This document shows positions 1-12,775 of a DNA stretch of 64,000 bases, one piece after another. Position 1 is the first letter of the stretch, and each line of letters starts with the position of its first letter. The notes below the pieces were generated by a model that ran no database searches, was not told the origin of the DNA, and was given only the letters and a program-made list of their open reading frames with translations. Origin of the DNA: Aphelenchoides besseyi (lineage: Eukaryota > Nematoda > Chromadorea > Rhabditida > Aphelenchoididae). Location of the stretch: the NCBI GenBank assembly GCA_024699855.1, contig JAMPIQ010000001.1:8804001-8868000 (forward strand). The letters are read 5' to 3'. Made by a program: the position numbers and the translations under genes.

Positions 1-1542
1 ACAGCGCCTATTTGCCACGTAAATCGAAACAAAAAATACCTCAAGAGTTGGCAGATGACAACGAAAAGGTTAGGGATTTCGTTTCACAACTTCTGTTCAT
101 TCTCATGTTTAGAAACGTTTGAAGCGAAAACCCGAAATCTTCGGCGAAAACGGAGATCAGGATCGAAAACGCGGAATCTTGTCGCGTTCTGATCGTGAGT
201 TTCTGCAGGACACTTTGCGTAATCTGAAGCCCGAGAAAACGGCGATTGGCGATGCAATGGTGTGGACGGTCGAACACGCGGATTGTGCCAAAGATATCAT
301 CCAGTGTATTCTTGAGTCCTTGGACGTTCCGGATATTCCACTTCACAAAAAGGTGAGTACTTTAATGCTCCCTTCTTATTGCATGCATTCAGCTTGCCCG
401 TTTCTATTTGATCAGCGATATTCTGGCGAACTGTGGAATTCGCTTGAAAGATGTTTTCTACTACAGAAAGTTCTTTCAAGAATACTTGGAACGAATTTTC
501 ATTTCGATGAATCGGACCTTGGAATCAATTGAAAGCCGCATCAAAGCCGAACAGTTCAGACAACGCGTGATGTTGTGTTTTCGCATGTGGGAAGATAACT
601 CCATCTATTCTCGAGATGTCTTGATTAATCTGCAGAATATTTTCCTCGGTCTGATTAAAGTAAGTCGTGAGTTCTGAATTACGTTCCAATCAGCAATCTT
701 TAGCCATTGAACAACAACAATGATTCCGATTATGACGAGGATTTGGACGGTGTGCCATTAAATGCAGATGACGACGATGAAGATATTGACGGAGTGCCAA
801 TGAATTTAGAAGGAGCTTCGAGCTCATCAAAACCTTCGAAGCCACCAACTCCAATTGACAGCGCTTGGAATCAAGTATGTTGATCGAGGCTCCGAATAGT
901 GGTGTCTTTTTAGGACACTTTGGGACAGTTTACAAGCAAATGGGATATGCCCGATGTTGCCGATCAAACAACAAGCCGAAAGACGGAAAGTTCACGATCG
1001 GAAAATGCAAAAAAGGATCAGAACGGCGATTATCAACATGTTCCGTCAACTCCATTCGATGAGGAACGACGTCGATTGCTACGAGATATTGAAGTAAGTC
1101 GCAGTCGTTCTGTTGGAATTCACGAGTTTTTAGTTGAAAATCGTTAAATATCAAGACGAACTGGAAGCAGAGCACGCAACAAATATCGACCAGAAACTGT
1201 CGGAACATAGGAAGAAACTGACGGAGAAGATGGAAAAAGATATGGAGAGTTTCGACGAGAGCCAACTGTCGGAACGCTTGGGAAGCATACACCGTTCTTC
1301 ACGGCGCGATAGACATTCACGATCTCGTTCAAGAGGTAGGGATTACCGACGCCGAGATCGTAGCAGATCGCGTTCGTATGAGCGCGAGTTCAAACGACGC
1401 CGTTCGCGATCGTCGAGTCGTGAGGACCGCAAAAGATACAGAAGGGACAGTCGAGATCGGAGTCCAAATTAGTGAGTTAAAAACAGAAAAAAACGATTCA
1501 ATCGACTTTCTTTTCAGTTACTATCGTGATCGACGACGTTGA
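1..1542 (+). CDS. U2SURP: U2 snRNP-associated SURP protein (SR140/U2SURP), 3' part
   Basis: This is the C-terminal half of the spliceosomal SR140 protein, a U2 snRNP partner in branch-site recognition in the nucleus. Exons are 1-68 (cut by the window edge), 113-352, 393-659, 704-874, 914-1093, 1134-1471 and 1518-1542; all introns are 38-46 nt and all joins keep frame. The CID-like region is recognisable: RGILSRSDREFLQ, then IGDAMVW, YYRKFFQEYL and FRMWEDNSIYSRD, followed by LQNIFLGL. Next come the family's acidic DLDGVPL repeats, the segment IVKYQDELE, and an Arg-Ser-rich tail that ends in YYYRDRRR. The upstream RRM and SURP modules must lie left of the window. Family assignment is firm; the order of domains matches the human protein as I know it. 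Confidence 0.92.
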
Positions 1543-3693
1543 AAAGACTAACGTTTTTAAAAATCAGACTTCAAGTTTGCGTTTATTCGAATTGTTACAA
1601 TTATTGATATTTTATTTCGTTTGCAGTAAAAGTTAACATACTCTCTTTTTAATTATGACCAATGAGTGACCGTAGCTATGAAACCAACCAACAGTTTGCC
1701 ATTTCATATAGCTATACTTGAAGACTGGTAGTCAACCACTTTGATGTTATATTCAGAGTACGATTTGAGTCTCTTCTTTTGCCGCCAATTTTCTTATCAA
1801 AGTTCAAGAATAGCAAAGAAATAGTTAAGGAATTAATTCGGACGTAAAGGCAACTTATTATCTTTCAAATCAGTGGGTATCTCTCGTCATTTCAAGGCGC
1901 AGTCGCTGAACAAGGTGGTTAAAAGAAGGAACGTTCCACGAAGTACCGGGAGTGCTCTTTTCGAATAATCGGTTTTTGAGGGTTTTGAGATGGTGGTGAC
2001 TGGTCAGTTATGCTCGAGGTTGTAGAGCGGATTTCCGGTTCGGATTTTATGGTCACTTTCACCTTGTTTCCTTCAAATTTGCAGATGTTTTGCACTTGTT
2101 GAGCGCACAAAAGCGGTTTACCGCTTTACTGGTCAACGCTTGTGAGATGAATCGCTGAAAATCTCGCCGTCACTTTCTCCGCTAAACGGCCGTCAACTGA
2201 TTTCTCGTTTTTTGGCTTCACGAACAGATTGGAGGTTCTGCGCGACAAAGAGTCGTTGACTGCAGTCGATCCGTTTTGTACAAATTTCGCTGCAACCCGT
2301 TTTATTTCCTGCGTCTCAAGCGTCTTGTCACAACCTTTCCCGTCAAGGTCGATCGTCTCGAAGTGTTCGTCCTCGATCGACGTGCAACAGTCACACGTTG
2401 ATTTGATTATCCGCTTTCTATCACTCAAACCTCAGGATTTCGCAATCGACTGTTCGCGACATTCTTTCGGTTTCCCAACGTGTTTCCATAGTAAGTGGCC
2501 GATTTTGCTATAAAACAAAACCTAAGAGTCTCTGGGAGCTTTAGACATTCTTTTTGGCTTTCGCTCGACGCGAACTGTTTGTTCAACGGTTGGTCATTAG
2601 TTGCTTTTTTGTTAGAAAGACCGTTAGCGGGTCATTCTTGTTGGGTGTGTCCAAAAAGTTTTCAGCCGACTGATGGTGTTTGTTGAGTATGTGAATTCCC
2701 GCACATCTCCAACACCTTTCTTTGGCTTTTTGTTCGATTGGAGGACGCGCGAGATGTAATCGGTTTTCTGTTTAAAAGACAAGGATCTAAATCTTGTGTT
2801 TCGAATCAAAACCACAGAGTTAATGTCGTTCGTTTATTCAAATCTCTTGTTTTCTCGTGACTCATCGCCAATTCAATCGATTTGTGTTCCGGACGGTTGC
2901 TTTTTGAGCGATTAGACCGAACGGCCAACCGTTCGAATTCAAGTGTTGAAATACAAATTTGCTTGTTCGCCCAAGTCGTTCGACTCAAATCACCAGCGGC
3001 TTCCGTTTCTTTGCGTCAGACGAGAAAAAGCGTTCGTTTCTGTTAACACACTCATTTCGTTCGATTGATTTTGCTTAGATCGATCAATTTGACAACAATC
3101 GTTCGAATGAATTCGATGGTTGCTAATCGTTCTTGGGGTTTTGAGTCTTTTAAATTTCCTATTGACGTCTGATCTTCAAGTCATCGTCGACGCATTTCTT
3201 GCATTCCTAACAAAAATCTGTGGAATTTAATCGTCTCCACCAGGTGATCTGTTGTTTAATTCATTCGCAATGTTCAACTCAATTCGAATGCAAATACTTT
3301 GTCGTTTACTGGTATTTAAGACCATCGATTGGCTCTGTGATGTCAATTCACAAATTTCCAGTCACTAGTTGTTGTCGATCTTCGAGTTTCTGATTCATGC
3401 GGGTAATGCTCTTTGCTATTCATTCGGTAAACAGTCCGAAGAAGGCAAATACTCATCATTTTCGTCTCCAAATTTTTTCGTATTCTTATCAAAATGACCA
3501 CTTCGCTTGTTACGTAGTTGGACTCTCAATCTTGAACCTTTTTTTCGAGGACTTACTCCCTCCGCTCGTCGATGACTCATCTCTTTGCTCAAAGAGCTGC
3601 GGGTGTAGTTTTTAAGTGTCGAGTTTTTGCGTCGTTTTTGCATTTGAGATCGCGTTCACGTTGACCCGTTACTTATCGTTTGTAGTCGTTTCA
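1543..3693. other. Intergenic stretch with weak coding candidates
   Basis: About 2.1 kb separate the U2SURP stop from the next gene. I see no recognisable gene. The + strand is T-rich from about 2.1 kb onward. On the minus strand, open frames at 2428-2126 and 2110-1919 have charged, protein-like composition (for example RLAEKVTARFSAI and ITDQSPPSQNPQKP), but the upper one lacks an ATG and I cannot join them with good splice sites. They could be exons of an unrecognised minus-strand gene or chance frames. Confidence 0.4.
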
Positions 3694-3698
3694 GCAAC

Positions 3699-4192
3699 AT
3701 GGTCGTAAAAGGAACGAAAGGATTTGCCGGACTTTTGCTTCTTTTCGTCTTCTTGAATCTTTGCGTTCATCAGATGGAAGCTCGCGAGATTCGAGTTCTT
3801 TCAGACAACGGTAAACTGTGACTTAATTCGTGTATTCAATACCGTTTTTAGATACTTACAACTGTCTTTATTGCACCGCTAAAGAAGGCATTTGTCCAAA
3901 AACATGCGCCGGCAAATATTGTGTCAAAGCCATTGATCTCACAAGTGAGTTTGTTGGTCGTTCATTAATTTATTTGTTTTCAGGTCACGCTGTTCGACGT
4001 TACTGCATGAAATATCTCGAACCACATCTGCCGGAGCCCGGTCAATGCAAAGTCTTTTCGGCCGCGTTGGATCAGTCGGAAGAGATTTGCATTTGTGAAG
4101 GCAATCAGTGCAATTCATCGTCAGTTACGGTGCCTTCGTTGGCTTGTGGTTTGATTTCAATGCTTGCATGGCTCATACGTTTCGTTGTTTGA
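3699..4192 (+). CDS. Ly6/three-finger-like GPI-anchored small protein
   Basis: Exons 3699-3810, 3852-3944 and 3984-4192 give a protein of about 137 residues. It has an N-terminal signal peptide (hydrophobic run LLLLFVFLNLCV), then a Cys-rich ectodomain with YNCLYC, a spaced cluster of Cys, and the closing pattern CICEGNQCNSS typical of Ly6/uPAR three-finger folds, where CxCxxxxCN ends the domain. A hydrophobic C-terminal tail with no cytoplasmic part suggests a GPI anchor. Such proteins act at the cell surface as receptors or channel modulators; the specific role here is unknown. A splice acceptor (TTTCAG) ends 4 nt before the ATG. The snake-toxin-like fold is a structural class only; nothing suggests venom. 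Confidence 0.8.
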
Positions 4193-6137
4193 TCAACTGG
4201 ATGGAGTTCCGACGATTTTGCGGGTAATCTTGTGGTCTGGTCTTTCCGTCTATTTGTGTTCAAACTTAACGTGTGTCGCATTTTCTTTGGTTAACGATCT
4301 CGATGCTCAGCGATCGTGTTATTAGAGTCTCCGCCTATTCAGTTGTTGTTTTAAGTGTTTTAGACATGACGTTTCAATAATCTTTCTAATTTCGGTCTTT
4401 TCATTCTTTTCAATTTTACGGTTCTTTCTAAACTCCATTTATTGTCTTTACGTGTCGTACACATCTGCCTCCATTTATATTTCTACTATAAGCTAATCAT
4501 CATCCTTCTGTGATATCAAATTGTTTGTAATTAGTTCTTGATGTTTACTTCTATTCTTTACATTCCTTCCAGTTGTGTGCAAGTAAAACTTAAACACGAC
4601 GAGTGATTTTCAAATTAAAGGAATAAAATAGTAAGCAAAGTTATGGGTCAGTTGTAACAAAAACACTCTGTTTGGTTGACCTGCTGAGTACACAAACGAT
4701 TCCACTGCACGTGCGCGGAGGTGAGTCGGATATCTGCGCAGTAGCTGAGGTGAAAAAGTTGATGCTAACGGACGGAGCTCGTCGTGATTCGAGGGCTGTC
4801 AGTTGTGTTTGTTCGTTTGGATCCTGTGCTTCGTACAATCGCTTAACTAAGGAGGATAAGTGGCCTTGGGATTTTCATAAACGATCCGAAAACCGAGCTA
4901 TTTTAGCTCTATATTTGAAATTACTATGAACTAAAGAACTATTTTGGCTGTCTTCGATCAGGCAGATGGTTTTACCGCAATCTCGGTTTTATGATTCAGC
5001 AAACTTTTCATATCTGCCTTTCATTCATTTTGCGTATTGAATGGTGTTTTGTGTTTGAATGTTTTTCCGTTCGGAAGTTTAAAAGTCAGTCGAATTCAGA
5101 GGTTTTGGTTTGAGTGTTGGAATCTTGTTCTCACTAATGTGTTAATTTGATTATCTGAACAGTCATATTCGCGAGTATTGTTATCCGTATATTCGATTTT
5201 ATTTCGCTCACCGTCGGAACTAATTGGTTGAAGGCAAAAGAACGACCGGTGACGAACAACCCATTACACAATCGGTATTTAATCAAACGTTTTTGATTGA
5301 AACCTATTTGGAAGTCGGGAGTAACGGAGAAAAAACAGGAATTTTGTTCGCGTTGATGGTTTGATGTCAAATTTGCGGACTGAATTCATTTGTGGGTCTC
5401 TAGTCGTGGGTTCAATAGTTTGAATATGCTTCTAAATTGAACGTATTTCAATGCGGAACCTTTTATTGATGCTCAGAATTGCGAAGACGAGCCATTCAAA
5501 AGCTGAAGCTGTTAAATGACAGTGAATTTACTTTGTCCATCGAAGTTAAACTTCTGTTTCTTCTGATTGTTTTTGTTTGTTGCAATTCGATTTCCGTTGA
5601 CGCTCGGCCTTGACATTCAAACCAGAAAGTCGAACGACGAGCAACGACGAAGTTTTCTTTTCGTTTGCTCGTTAGAGCTTCTCCTTATGTTGTGGTTTGT
5701 TGTCGGGGGTACCTTCGCGTTGTCGCGAAACCTTTGGCGGTTTGGTTTTTCAGTTTCCTTCGAAATTTTCGCGCTTCTTTGCATTCTGCCGCCTTTTGTT
5801 CGTGAACGATCGGAACCGCTGGAGCGGTCGGCGATGCCGATTTTCGTCTGCACAACTTCGTTTTTTTAACGACTCATTTGGATTTCGTTGATTTGCGCGT
5901 TTGTTCGATGATCTAATTTGATTTCGTTTGATCAAAAATATCGCGCGTCGATGTTTGTATCACGTTGCAAAGCGGATCAAAAAGACCACACATCTACGGT
6001 TCATGAGCTGTTTGTTGAAAGTGGATCGAGTTTTGAGCTTTGAGTTTGACGTTATTCTGTGTTCAAATTGCGTACAACGTGTGTTCATTCAACTTCTTTG
6101 GCAATTGAGTTAGTCACTAGTTCGATTCTTAGACGCT
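4193..6137. other. Intergenic region, no gene recognised
   Basis: This 1.9-kb stretch holds the 3' flank of the Ly6-like gene (a possible AATAAA poly(A) signal near 4620) and T-rich upstream sequence of the next gene. An 85-codon frame at 4672-4929 (+) has no recognisable domain, and the opposite strand is also open there, so I do not call it a gene. Confidence 0.5.
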
Positions 6138-8099
6138 ATGGCGCTCTCACGGCAGGAAACTGAGATCTTGGCGCAGGACCAATCTACCGGGATTCTGTAC
6201 CAGGGATACGATCACGAATTTCATTTATGCATCTTCGAAGAAGCCGGAGTACAGGGCCGAAACGAACGCTACGAATTTCGATGTGACACAAGTCTCGAGT
6301 GTTGCGGTCGCGTTTGTTGCATTCCAGAGCCGGAAATGATCCCCTGGTGGTAAGTGATTCGAATTGAAAATAGTTGACTTTGTTTTAGGCTATGGCTTCT
6401 GTTCTTGGCCCTCTTTCTTCTACTTCTTGCCGCATTACTAACGTTGTTATGGTACCTCTGCGCAAGACGAAAACGACGACAAAAGAAAGGTAAGTTAATG
6501 GCCGAGTTGTTCTTCGTGTGTTTCCATCTAATCCTTGGGAAAACTTCTATTTTATGAAACGTATTTACAATCAGTGTTGTGTCACAGAAACCGTTCACTT
6601 GTTTATGAACATTTTTGGGTGTGTTCTTTTTCACGTTTTATGATTCAACCATTACACTTGAGCAAAAAGATTACAACTCCATTTTTGCGCAGTGGACGGT
6701 GATTTTAGTCGTGACCATCTTCGGTGACTAATTTGTCAACAAAAACAAAATTGAACTAACATGTCACTCACGTCTATCGACCCATTTACAGATATGCACA
6801 GCGGTTATCGAACGATTCGACAGGCGGATGACGATGGTTTGCAGCGTGGTTTCCGATTTGGCGATGGTAACAATCATTATGACGAGGCAACTGACAGCAA
6901 ACGGCTTGTAGGCGCTCAACCGCCCCGTCGCTCTAGTTTCCATGAAGAAGAGATGTTTGAGGAGTCGTTTAAGGAGGAAATCGAATACGGCGATGGATCG
7001 AGTTTGGGTTCCGAATTAGAAGACGTCGAGGTTGAGCGTATGGACAGAACGGAACGGGGATCACATTCGCGTGGCAATCAAGATCGTGAAAGAGACGTTC
7101 GACCGCGTGATTGAAACGAATAGTTTGAAGTGATTTGTGATCAATTTGCTTCTTCTCAATTTTGCTTTCTATCGAATTAGTTGATGTAACAAACCCAAAT
7201 CGTTGAATCCCACCAATTGATGTTACGATTTTGCTTCTGACTCGTGATTATTTCAATTGGTATGCCGTGTTGTCTGTCTTCTTTTACTGGATAGTTTGCA
7301 CTTAGAATATTTCCTCATCAATTAACTGCCATAATGTCGTTTCCGGTCGTTTAATTTCCTTTCTGCCTTTCTAATCTCACTATTTCCGTGTGCTTTTCGT
7401 TTTCCAACCTCGTGTGTGATCAGAAATCTATTCGTTTGTTGAGAATAAACCTTGGAATTAACAACGAACGCACGACACAAGTGTGTCTATTACAGTGCTC
7501 AAGTTTTGTTTTGCTGCAGAGAAATTTGTGCCATCGCCGCTACAAGAAACCTTGTTGGAAAGACCACAGTCCTTCCGAGTTGTCGAACATGACGACGCTC
7601 TTTCTCGTGGCTCAATTGCTCCGGAACCTGTGGACATCACTTCACCCGAGCCCGTTCGCGCACAACATGCGGTCTATAGGTCTCTCATTGATCTTGCTCC
7701 CTCATATAATCCGATAGAATAGGAAGCCGATTCGTTTCGAAATACCTCAATGCGTTTTCCAGCTTTTGCTCATTTTCAGTTCTGTTTAGTAGTCTCTACG
7801 GTTTGTAGTTTCAAAATTACGAAAATAAACGTTTCAATTGGGAGTTCGAAAAACGCATTGAGTGTCTAGAAACTATTTTCAAGTATTCAATACTAATCGT
7901 CGATTTCAGGCCTTTTGTACCCGATCCGCTGGACGAAACTGATTTCATTCCAGCGAATCGGCTTCGTACTTCGACACACGATCTAAGCGAATCGTTGACA
8001 CCTCGTCGTCCGACCATTAGTACGTTAGAAGTGCCCGAAACACAGAAGGCAGTGACCATAACCGTTCGTCCTGGTTTCGATAATGCACCTTCGTATTAG
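6138..8099 (+). CDS. STMC6/Shisa-WBP1-like single-pass membrane protein with alternative last exons
   Basis: Exons 6138-6349 and 6389-6489 encode a short extracellular part with the motif CCGRVCC, followed by one transmembrane helix (WLWLLFLALFLLLLAALL) and the basic stop CARRKRRQKK. This Cys-then-TM layout matches the STMC6 superfamily (Shisa, WBP1/VOPP1, nematode CX proteins), which are transmembrane adaptors. The donor at 6490 can join three in-frame tails. One is 6792-7114, an acidic tail rich in Glu and Arg with no known domain. The second is 7520-7722. The third is 7520-7679 spliced to 7910-8099 through a weaker donor. An AATAAA lies at 8142. No signal peptide is visible from this ATG, so either it is a reverse signal-anchor protein or a 5' exon is missing. 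A splice acceptor (TTAG) lies 6 nt before the ATG. Confidence 0.72.
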
Positions 8100-8420
8100 A
8101 CGGTTTTGAATTCAGTTTTGACCACGTCAATGGATTCATAAAATAAAGAAATTTGCCATATTTTGATTGTTATATCGAATGGATTTTGAGAATTAAGACG
8201 TTAAAGGATTTCTTAGAAGACGAAAAATTTCCGTCTTCGGTACTTACGTCGACTTCTTTTTGATTCTCAACAAAGTGGGACGATTTCTAATAGATAAGCA
8301 GATTTAAGCGAGATATTAACTCTCCATTTACTAAATTAACATGGCCAGCCATCCGATCCAAACGCTGAAACAGATTCACCGCTCCTAGGTCTCATTCGAC
8401 AAATTTGGTCGACTACAGAA

Positions 8421-11400
8421 ATGTGGTCATCAATTTTCTGTCGTAAGATATGCTTCATGCTGATCGTTGGGTTATTGTTCTTCAGTAGTGAAGTTGAAAC
8501 GGTTAAAATTCGTATCGGACATATTGGAGCGATTAATGTGATGCCGAAAGCGGAAGCAATTCTGGAGATTTGCCGAAAAGAATTGTGGAGAGAAGGAGTT
8601 CTAAACGATGAATTTGATGTTGAGTACGAACAACAAGGCTTATTCAACAGTCATCGAGTTTGTTTAGGATCCTGTCTCAAATGGGTTGCGGTGAATCTTA
8701 TGAGGGTGTCGCAGTCGGTGCTGATATGTACCATCAACTGAACGTTAAGGTTTTCATTGGACCCTACTGCAATGCCGAATTGGATGCCGTCGCTAAAATG
8801 GCGGCCTTTTGGAACATTCCGATTATCGGATACATGGCTTCAAGTACATCATTTGCTGATAAAACAACATACAAGACATTATCGCGTGTTTCGTTACGAA
8901 CAACAAATTCATTAGCACTGGCTACCTACTCAATTCTAAAACATTACGATTGGAAGCGCGTACGTATAATTTGTGATAAACTATATAAATCTCGGTTTGC
9001 AGGTTGCAATTGTCACAAACTCGGGAACATTGGCCTTCGAACGAGTCGTTGCATTCGACGATGTTTTCCATCGCAATGAAATCGGAGTAATTCGGAAGTT
9101 TATGCTCGAGGAAAATGCTGATGCAAATTCGATATTGTCATCGGGAATCATCAACGAGATTCGAATAACGGCGAGAAGTACGTGGTCAACCATCTTTGGT
9201 TTTACTTTGTTCCTTTCAGTTATTGTATGCATCTTCTCATCGACTCGCGAAATGTCCATTGAGTTCATGAAGGCAGCAAAAACGGCGGGAATCAAAGAAC
9301 ACGATTTCGTTTTCATTCTGCCGTGGCTTCAGGCCGAAGCGAAAGACGCGTCGCCGTGGATCGGACCTGACGGTCAGACTCTGCAGAACGTAAAAGACGA
9401 CTTTGCGAATGTGATTATCGTGAGTGATTGGCTTCTTAATCCGACCGTGTAGTTGACTGTAGATTGACGATGTGAATGGATTCGATAACGCGCTGTTGAC
9501 TCCCTTCCGTGAACGGTTGGAAACAAACGGCTTGTCCGTAGACCAGTTGAATTTGGTAAGGAGACCGGAGAGGAAGCAATGAGATTGGGGTTCAGGCAAA
9601 CATTTACGGATACATTCATTTGTACGATTCGCTGAAATTGTATGCCATTGCCGCCACTAAGGCCATTAACGAGACCGGGAATTTCAACGTGACAACCGAT
9701 GGGTTGTTTCTGTGGAACAAAATGAGGCGTCTGGAGTTTCCGGGACTCGTGAGCGCCGAAGGTATCTCTTCCGGTACAGTCATCATGGACGATCTTGCTG
9801 AGCGAGCGGCTGTTTATGCAGGTACTCACAAGCGCTCTAATGGCCGTGTCAAAGTCTCGTATTTAAGCGTTCTATGTTGCGCCCAATCGTGATGAAGTGA
9901 TGAAGTTGGTTGAAATAAATCCCTACTTTCTGACCAATTGCGATGGACTTGTCAATCGATCGGGATGCATGGAATTGGTTTGTATTTCAAGTGGAAGTGA
10001 ACAAAGACTGAAGTTTTAGCGTTTGACCGACTTGTTAACCGGATTTTGGCCGTCGATTGACGGGAAAATGCCTTTGGATGAACCGACCTGTGGTTTTCGC
10101 AATGAACGTTGCGATTACACGTTCATGATTATAATCGGCGCATTGGCATTGACGCTCGTGATCGTTATTCTTCTGATTTTTATTTTGTTACGAATGATGT
10201 AAGTATCCTCTAACAATTCAAAAGATGGAATGAAACCCATGAATATACTGGACGCATTTAAAAGCAGAAGTTATCAACAATTACTGACTAAAAAGTAGAC
10301 AGCAACAAGTCGTATGCAGTCGTTGGTTACTGTTGTGTTTATAGGATATTCCTGTTTAATCTATAGACACTAAATACTCTAATTTTAAGGGAAAATCGTG
10401 CATTGGCTAAGAACTCGTGGCGAATATTCCGCGACGACATGAGGGTTGTGAGCACTGACGAAGTGAAATCAATGGTCGGTTTGAGTAGTTGGTTATGAAA
10501 CTGTTCGGTTTAGTTGTCTATCGGAAGTACGCGAACCAAACTGAGTAATATGAGTGCTTTTGCTAAACATCACGCGATCATCGGCACGAATACTCACGCT
10601 TCATTTCACATGTATCCACAACGTCGTCCAATTAGTTTTACACGTGAAGACATGAAACTTCTAACACAAATGAAACAATTGATTCACGACAATTTGAATC
10701 CATTTTTGGGTCTCAGCTTTAACGAGAAAGATGAGATGTTGATTTTGTGGAAATTCTGTTCCCGCGGTACAGTGCAGGTAATCGAACCCAAAAACGATGT
10801 TCATAAATGAGCTTACAGGACGTAATTTACAACGACGAGATTATGTTAGACAGTAAATTCCACGCAGCCTTCATTCGTGATATAACTTTGGGTCTCGAGT
10901 ATTTACACTTATCTTCGATTGGATACCACGGTAGTTTGACTCCGTGGTGCTGTTTAATCGATCGCAACTGGATGGTTAAGTTGACCGACTACGGAATTGC
11001 AAATCCACTTGAGAAGTGGGAAAAACAAGGAGCTATTTTAAAAGAATCACTGCTTGATGGAAACGAAAAAAGTGGATCACTTCAAGCAACAAGTCAGTAA
11101 ATGCCAATACAGCAGATTACAGAATAGTCTTCAGATATACTGTATAGTGCACCGGAGCTATTGCAAAACCGCGAACAGAATCGACGACGTGGAATGGATC
11201 AAAATTGGGTCAAACAAACAACTAATCGCAGACAAGCAGGAGACATCTACGCAATAGGTACGTAAACAGTTCTATAACACCTAACAAAGACATTGCAGCA
11301 ATTGTTATTTACGAGATTCTCTTTCGTTCACTTCCTTTTCCCGAAAGCATTAGTTCGGGCGGAATGTTTAATTCGAAAAACGGTATGCTTAAAGTTTTTC

Positions 11401-12595
11401 GTATTGTGAAAGAAGCCTAAACAAAGTTTTAGAACTCGTAGAGTATATAAAAGACGGTTCCAAAACCTACAAACCGAGTATTCAAGACCGTTCCAAGGTC
11501 CATCCAGACATTGCATCATTGCTCTTGGACTGCTGGTCTTCCAATCCCGAGATTCGGCCGTCGATTCGTCGAGTTCGTTTGAACACCGAAAACTACTTGA
11601 AAGTGAAAGGAAGTCTCGTCGATCAAATGATGAGGATGATGGAGAACTATGCGAATAACTTGGAAAAGTTGGTTCAAGAACGAACAGGAATGTTGGAGGA
11701 GGCGAATCAACGCGCCGACAAACTACTCAGTCAGCTGCTTCCCGGGTAACTACGAATACGATCGAACGTCTTTCATTTGACCGTTCAGTTACGTGGCAAA
11801 CGAATTGAAAATGGGCCGCTCAGTGCCGCCAAAAACGTTCAAACAGGCGTCAGTGTTCTTTAGCGACATTGTTGGATTCACGACCATTTGCTCGACCTCA
11901 TCGCCGTTGGAGGTTGTCACGATGTTGAATGCCGTGTACACCGGTTTTCGATGACATAATCAAGAAGCACGGAGCTTACAAAGTGGAAACGATCGGAGAC
12001 GCCTACTTGGTGACTATGAGTTCGATTCACTTATTCACTTGGTTTTAGGTAGTGAGTGGAATTCCTCAGGAAAATGGAACTCGACATTTGATGAATTTGA
12101 GTGATGTGTCTCTTGAAATCAGAACCGTGAGTGAGGTCTGTGACAGTCTGATCTTCTCTTTTCAGTACTTGAAAGACTTCCCGGTACCGCATTGCAAGAG
12201 CGAACGCATTCGTATTCGCATCGGACTGCACACGGGGACGGTGGCCGCTGGAGTTGTGGGGATTACAGCTCCGCGATATTGTCTTTTCGGTTAGCCACAA
12301 GCGGTTGGAACAACTAAGAATCGAGTTTGTAGGAGATACAGTCAATATGGCATCACGAATGGAATCTACGGGGGTTCCCGAGAAGATTCAGATCAGTCAG
12401 CAGTTCAAAGATGCTCTCGAACGCTACTACCCGGAGTTCGAGACTTCGTATCGCGGTGAGCAGGAAATCAAGGCGAGTTCTTGGCAAATAGACGAATCAA
12501 TAGCAGTGGAGTTTCAGGGCAAAGGTCTATGCAAAACTTATTTCTTGGATGGGAAACGCGATGACCCGATCGACGTTGCGGTGGATGGTGTTTAA
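8421..12595 (+). CDS. Receptor-type guanylyl cyclase (frameshift in catalytic exon)
   Basis: This gene would make cGMP from GTP at the plasma membrane. Nineteen exons: 8421-8623, 8668-8959, 9003-9177, 9220-9419, 9463-9555, 9596-9821, 9868-9977, 10020-10198, 10390-10474, 10514-10777, 10819-11092, 11135-11257, 11299-11382, 11433-11745, 11789-12009, 12049-12126, 12166-12289, 12333-12472 and 12518-12595. The layout is canonical: signal peptide; ANF-receptor ligand-binding domain ([20 protein letters not shown]); one TM helix in exon 8; a kinase-homology domain with HGS and DYG in place of HRD and DFG, so catalytically dead; a coiled-coil linker ([20 protein letters not shown]); and a class III cyclase domain with [18 protein letters not shown] and [12 protein letters not shown]. 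An extra C at 11949 shifts the frame between the two metal-binding Asp motifs. The intron at 12473 starts with GC. It resembles the large nematode gcy family; no one-to-one ortholog is claimed. Confidence 0.9.
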
Positions 12596-12775
12596 GCGAC
12601 AGTCTTTTTTTGTTCAAATTGTTTGATATTAATCGATTCTTAACTATGTAGTTGTTCGAATTTGCATAAACAAGTTAGTGATCAAACCTGAAAACTGGAG
12701 AGCGGAAAGGAACTGATCAGTCGACGTTCTGCTTTGCTTCGAGCAGACGACTTTCTCCGGTGATTTGAACTCAAG
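12596..12775. other. Short intergenic spacer
   Basis: Only about 180 nt separate the cyclase stop from the next ATG. No clear poly(A) signal or promoter motif was seen. The same orientation and short gap could fit a shared transcription unit, but this is not shown. Confidence 0.35.

Noticed and set aside
4672..4929. 85-codon + frame and 65-codon - frame
   Set aside because: Both strands open, no motif, no splice partners; could be part of an unknown gene but not supportable.
5567..5891. Overlapping + and - frames near 5.6-5.9 kb
   Set aside because: Open on three frames at once and composed of repetitive RRFRR/FFSSF-like residues; no start context or splice signals.
8336..8647. 103-codon minus-strand frame
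   Set aside because: Exact antisense of the first cyclase exon, which has a signal peptide and joins to a conserved domain.
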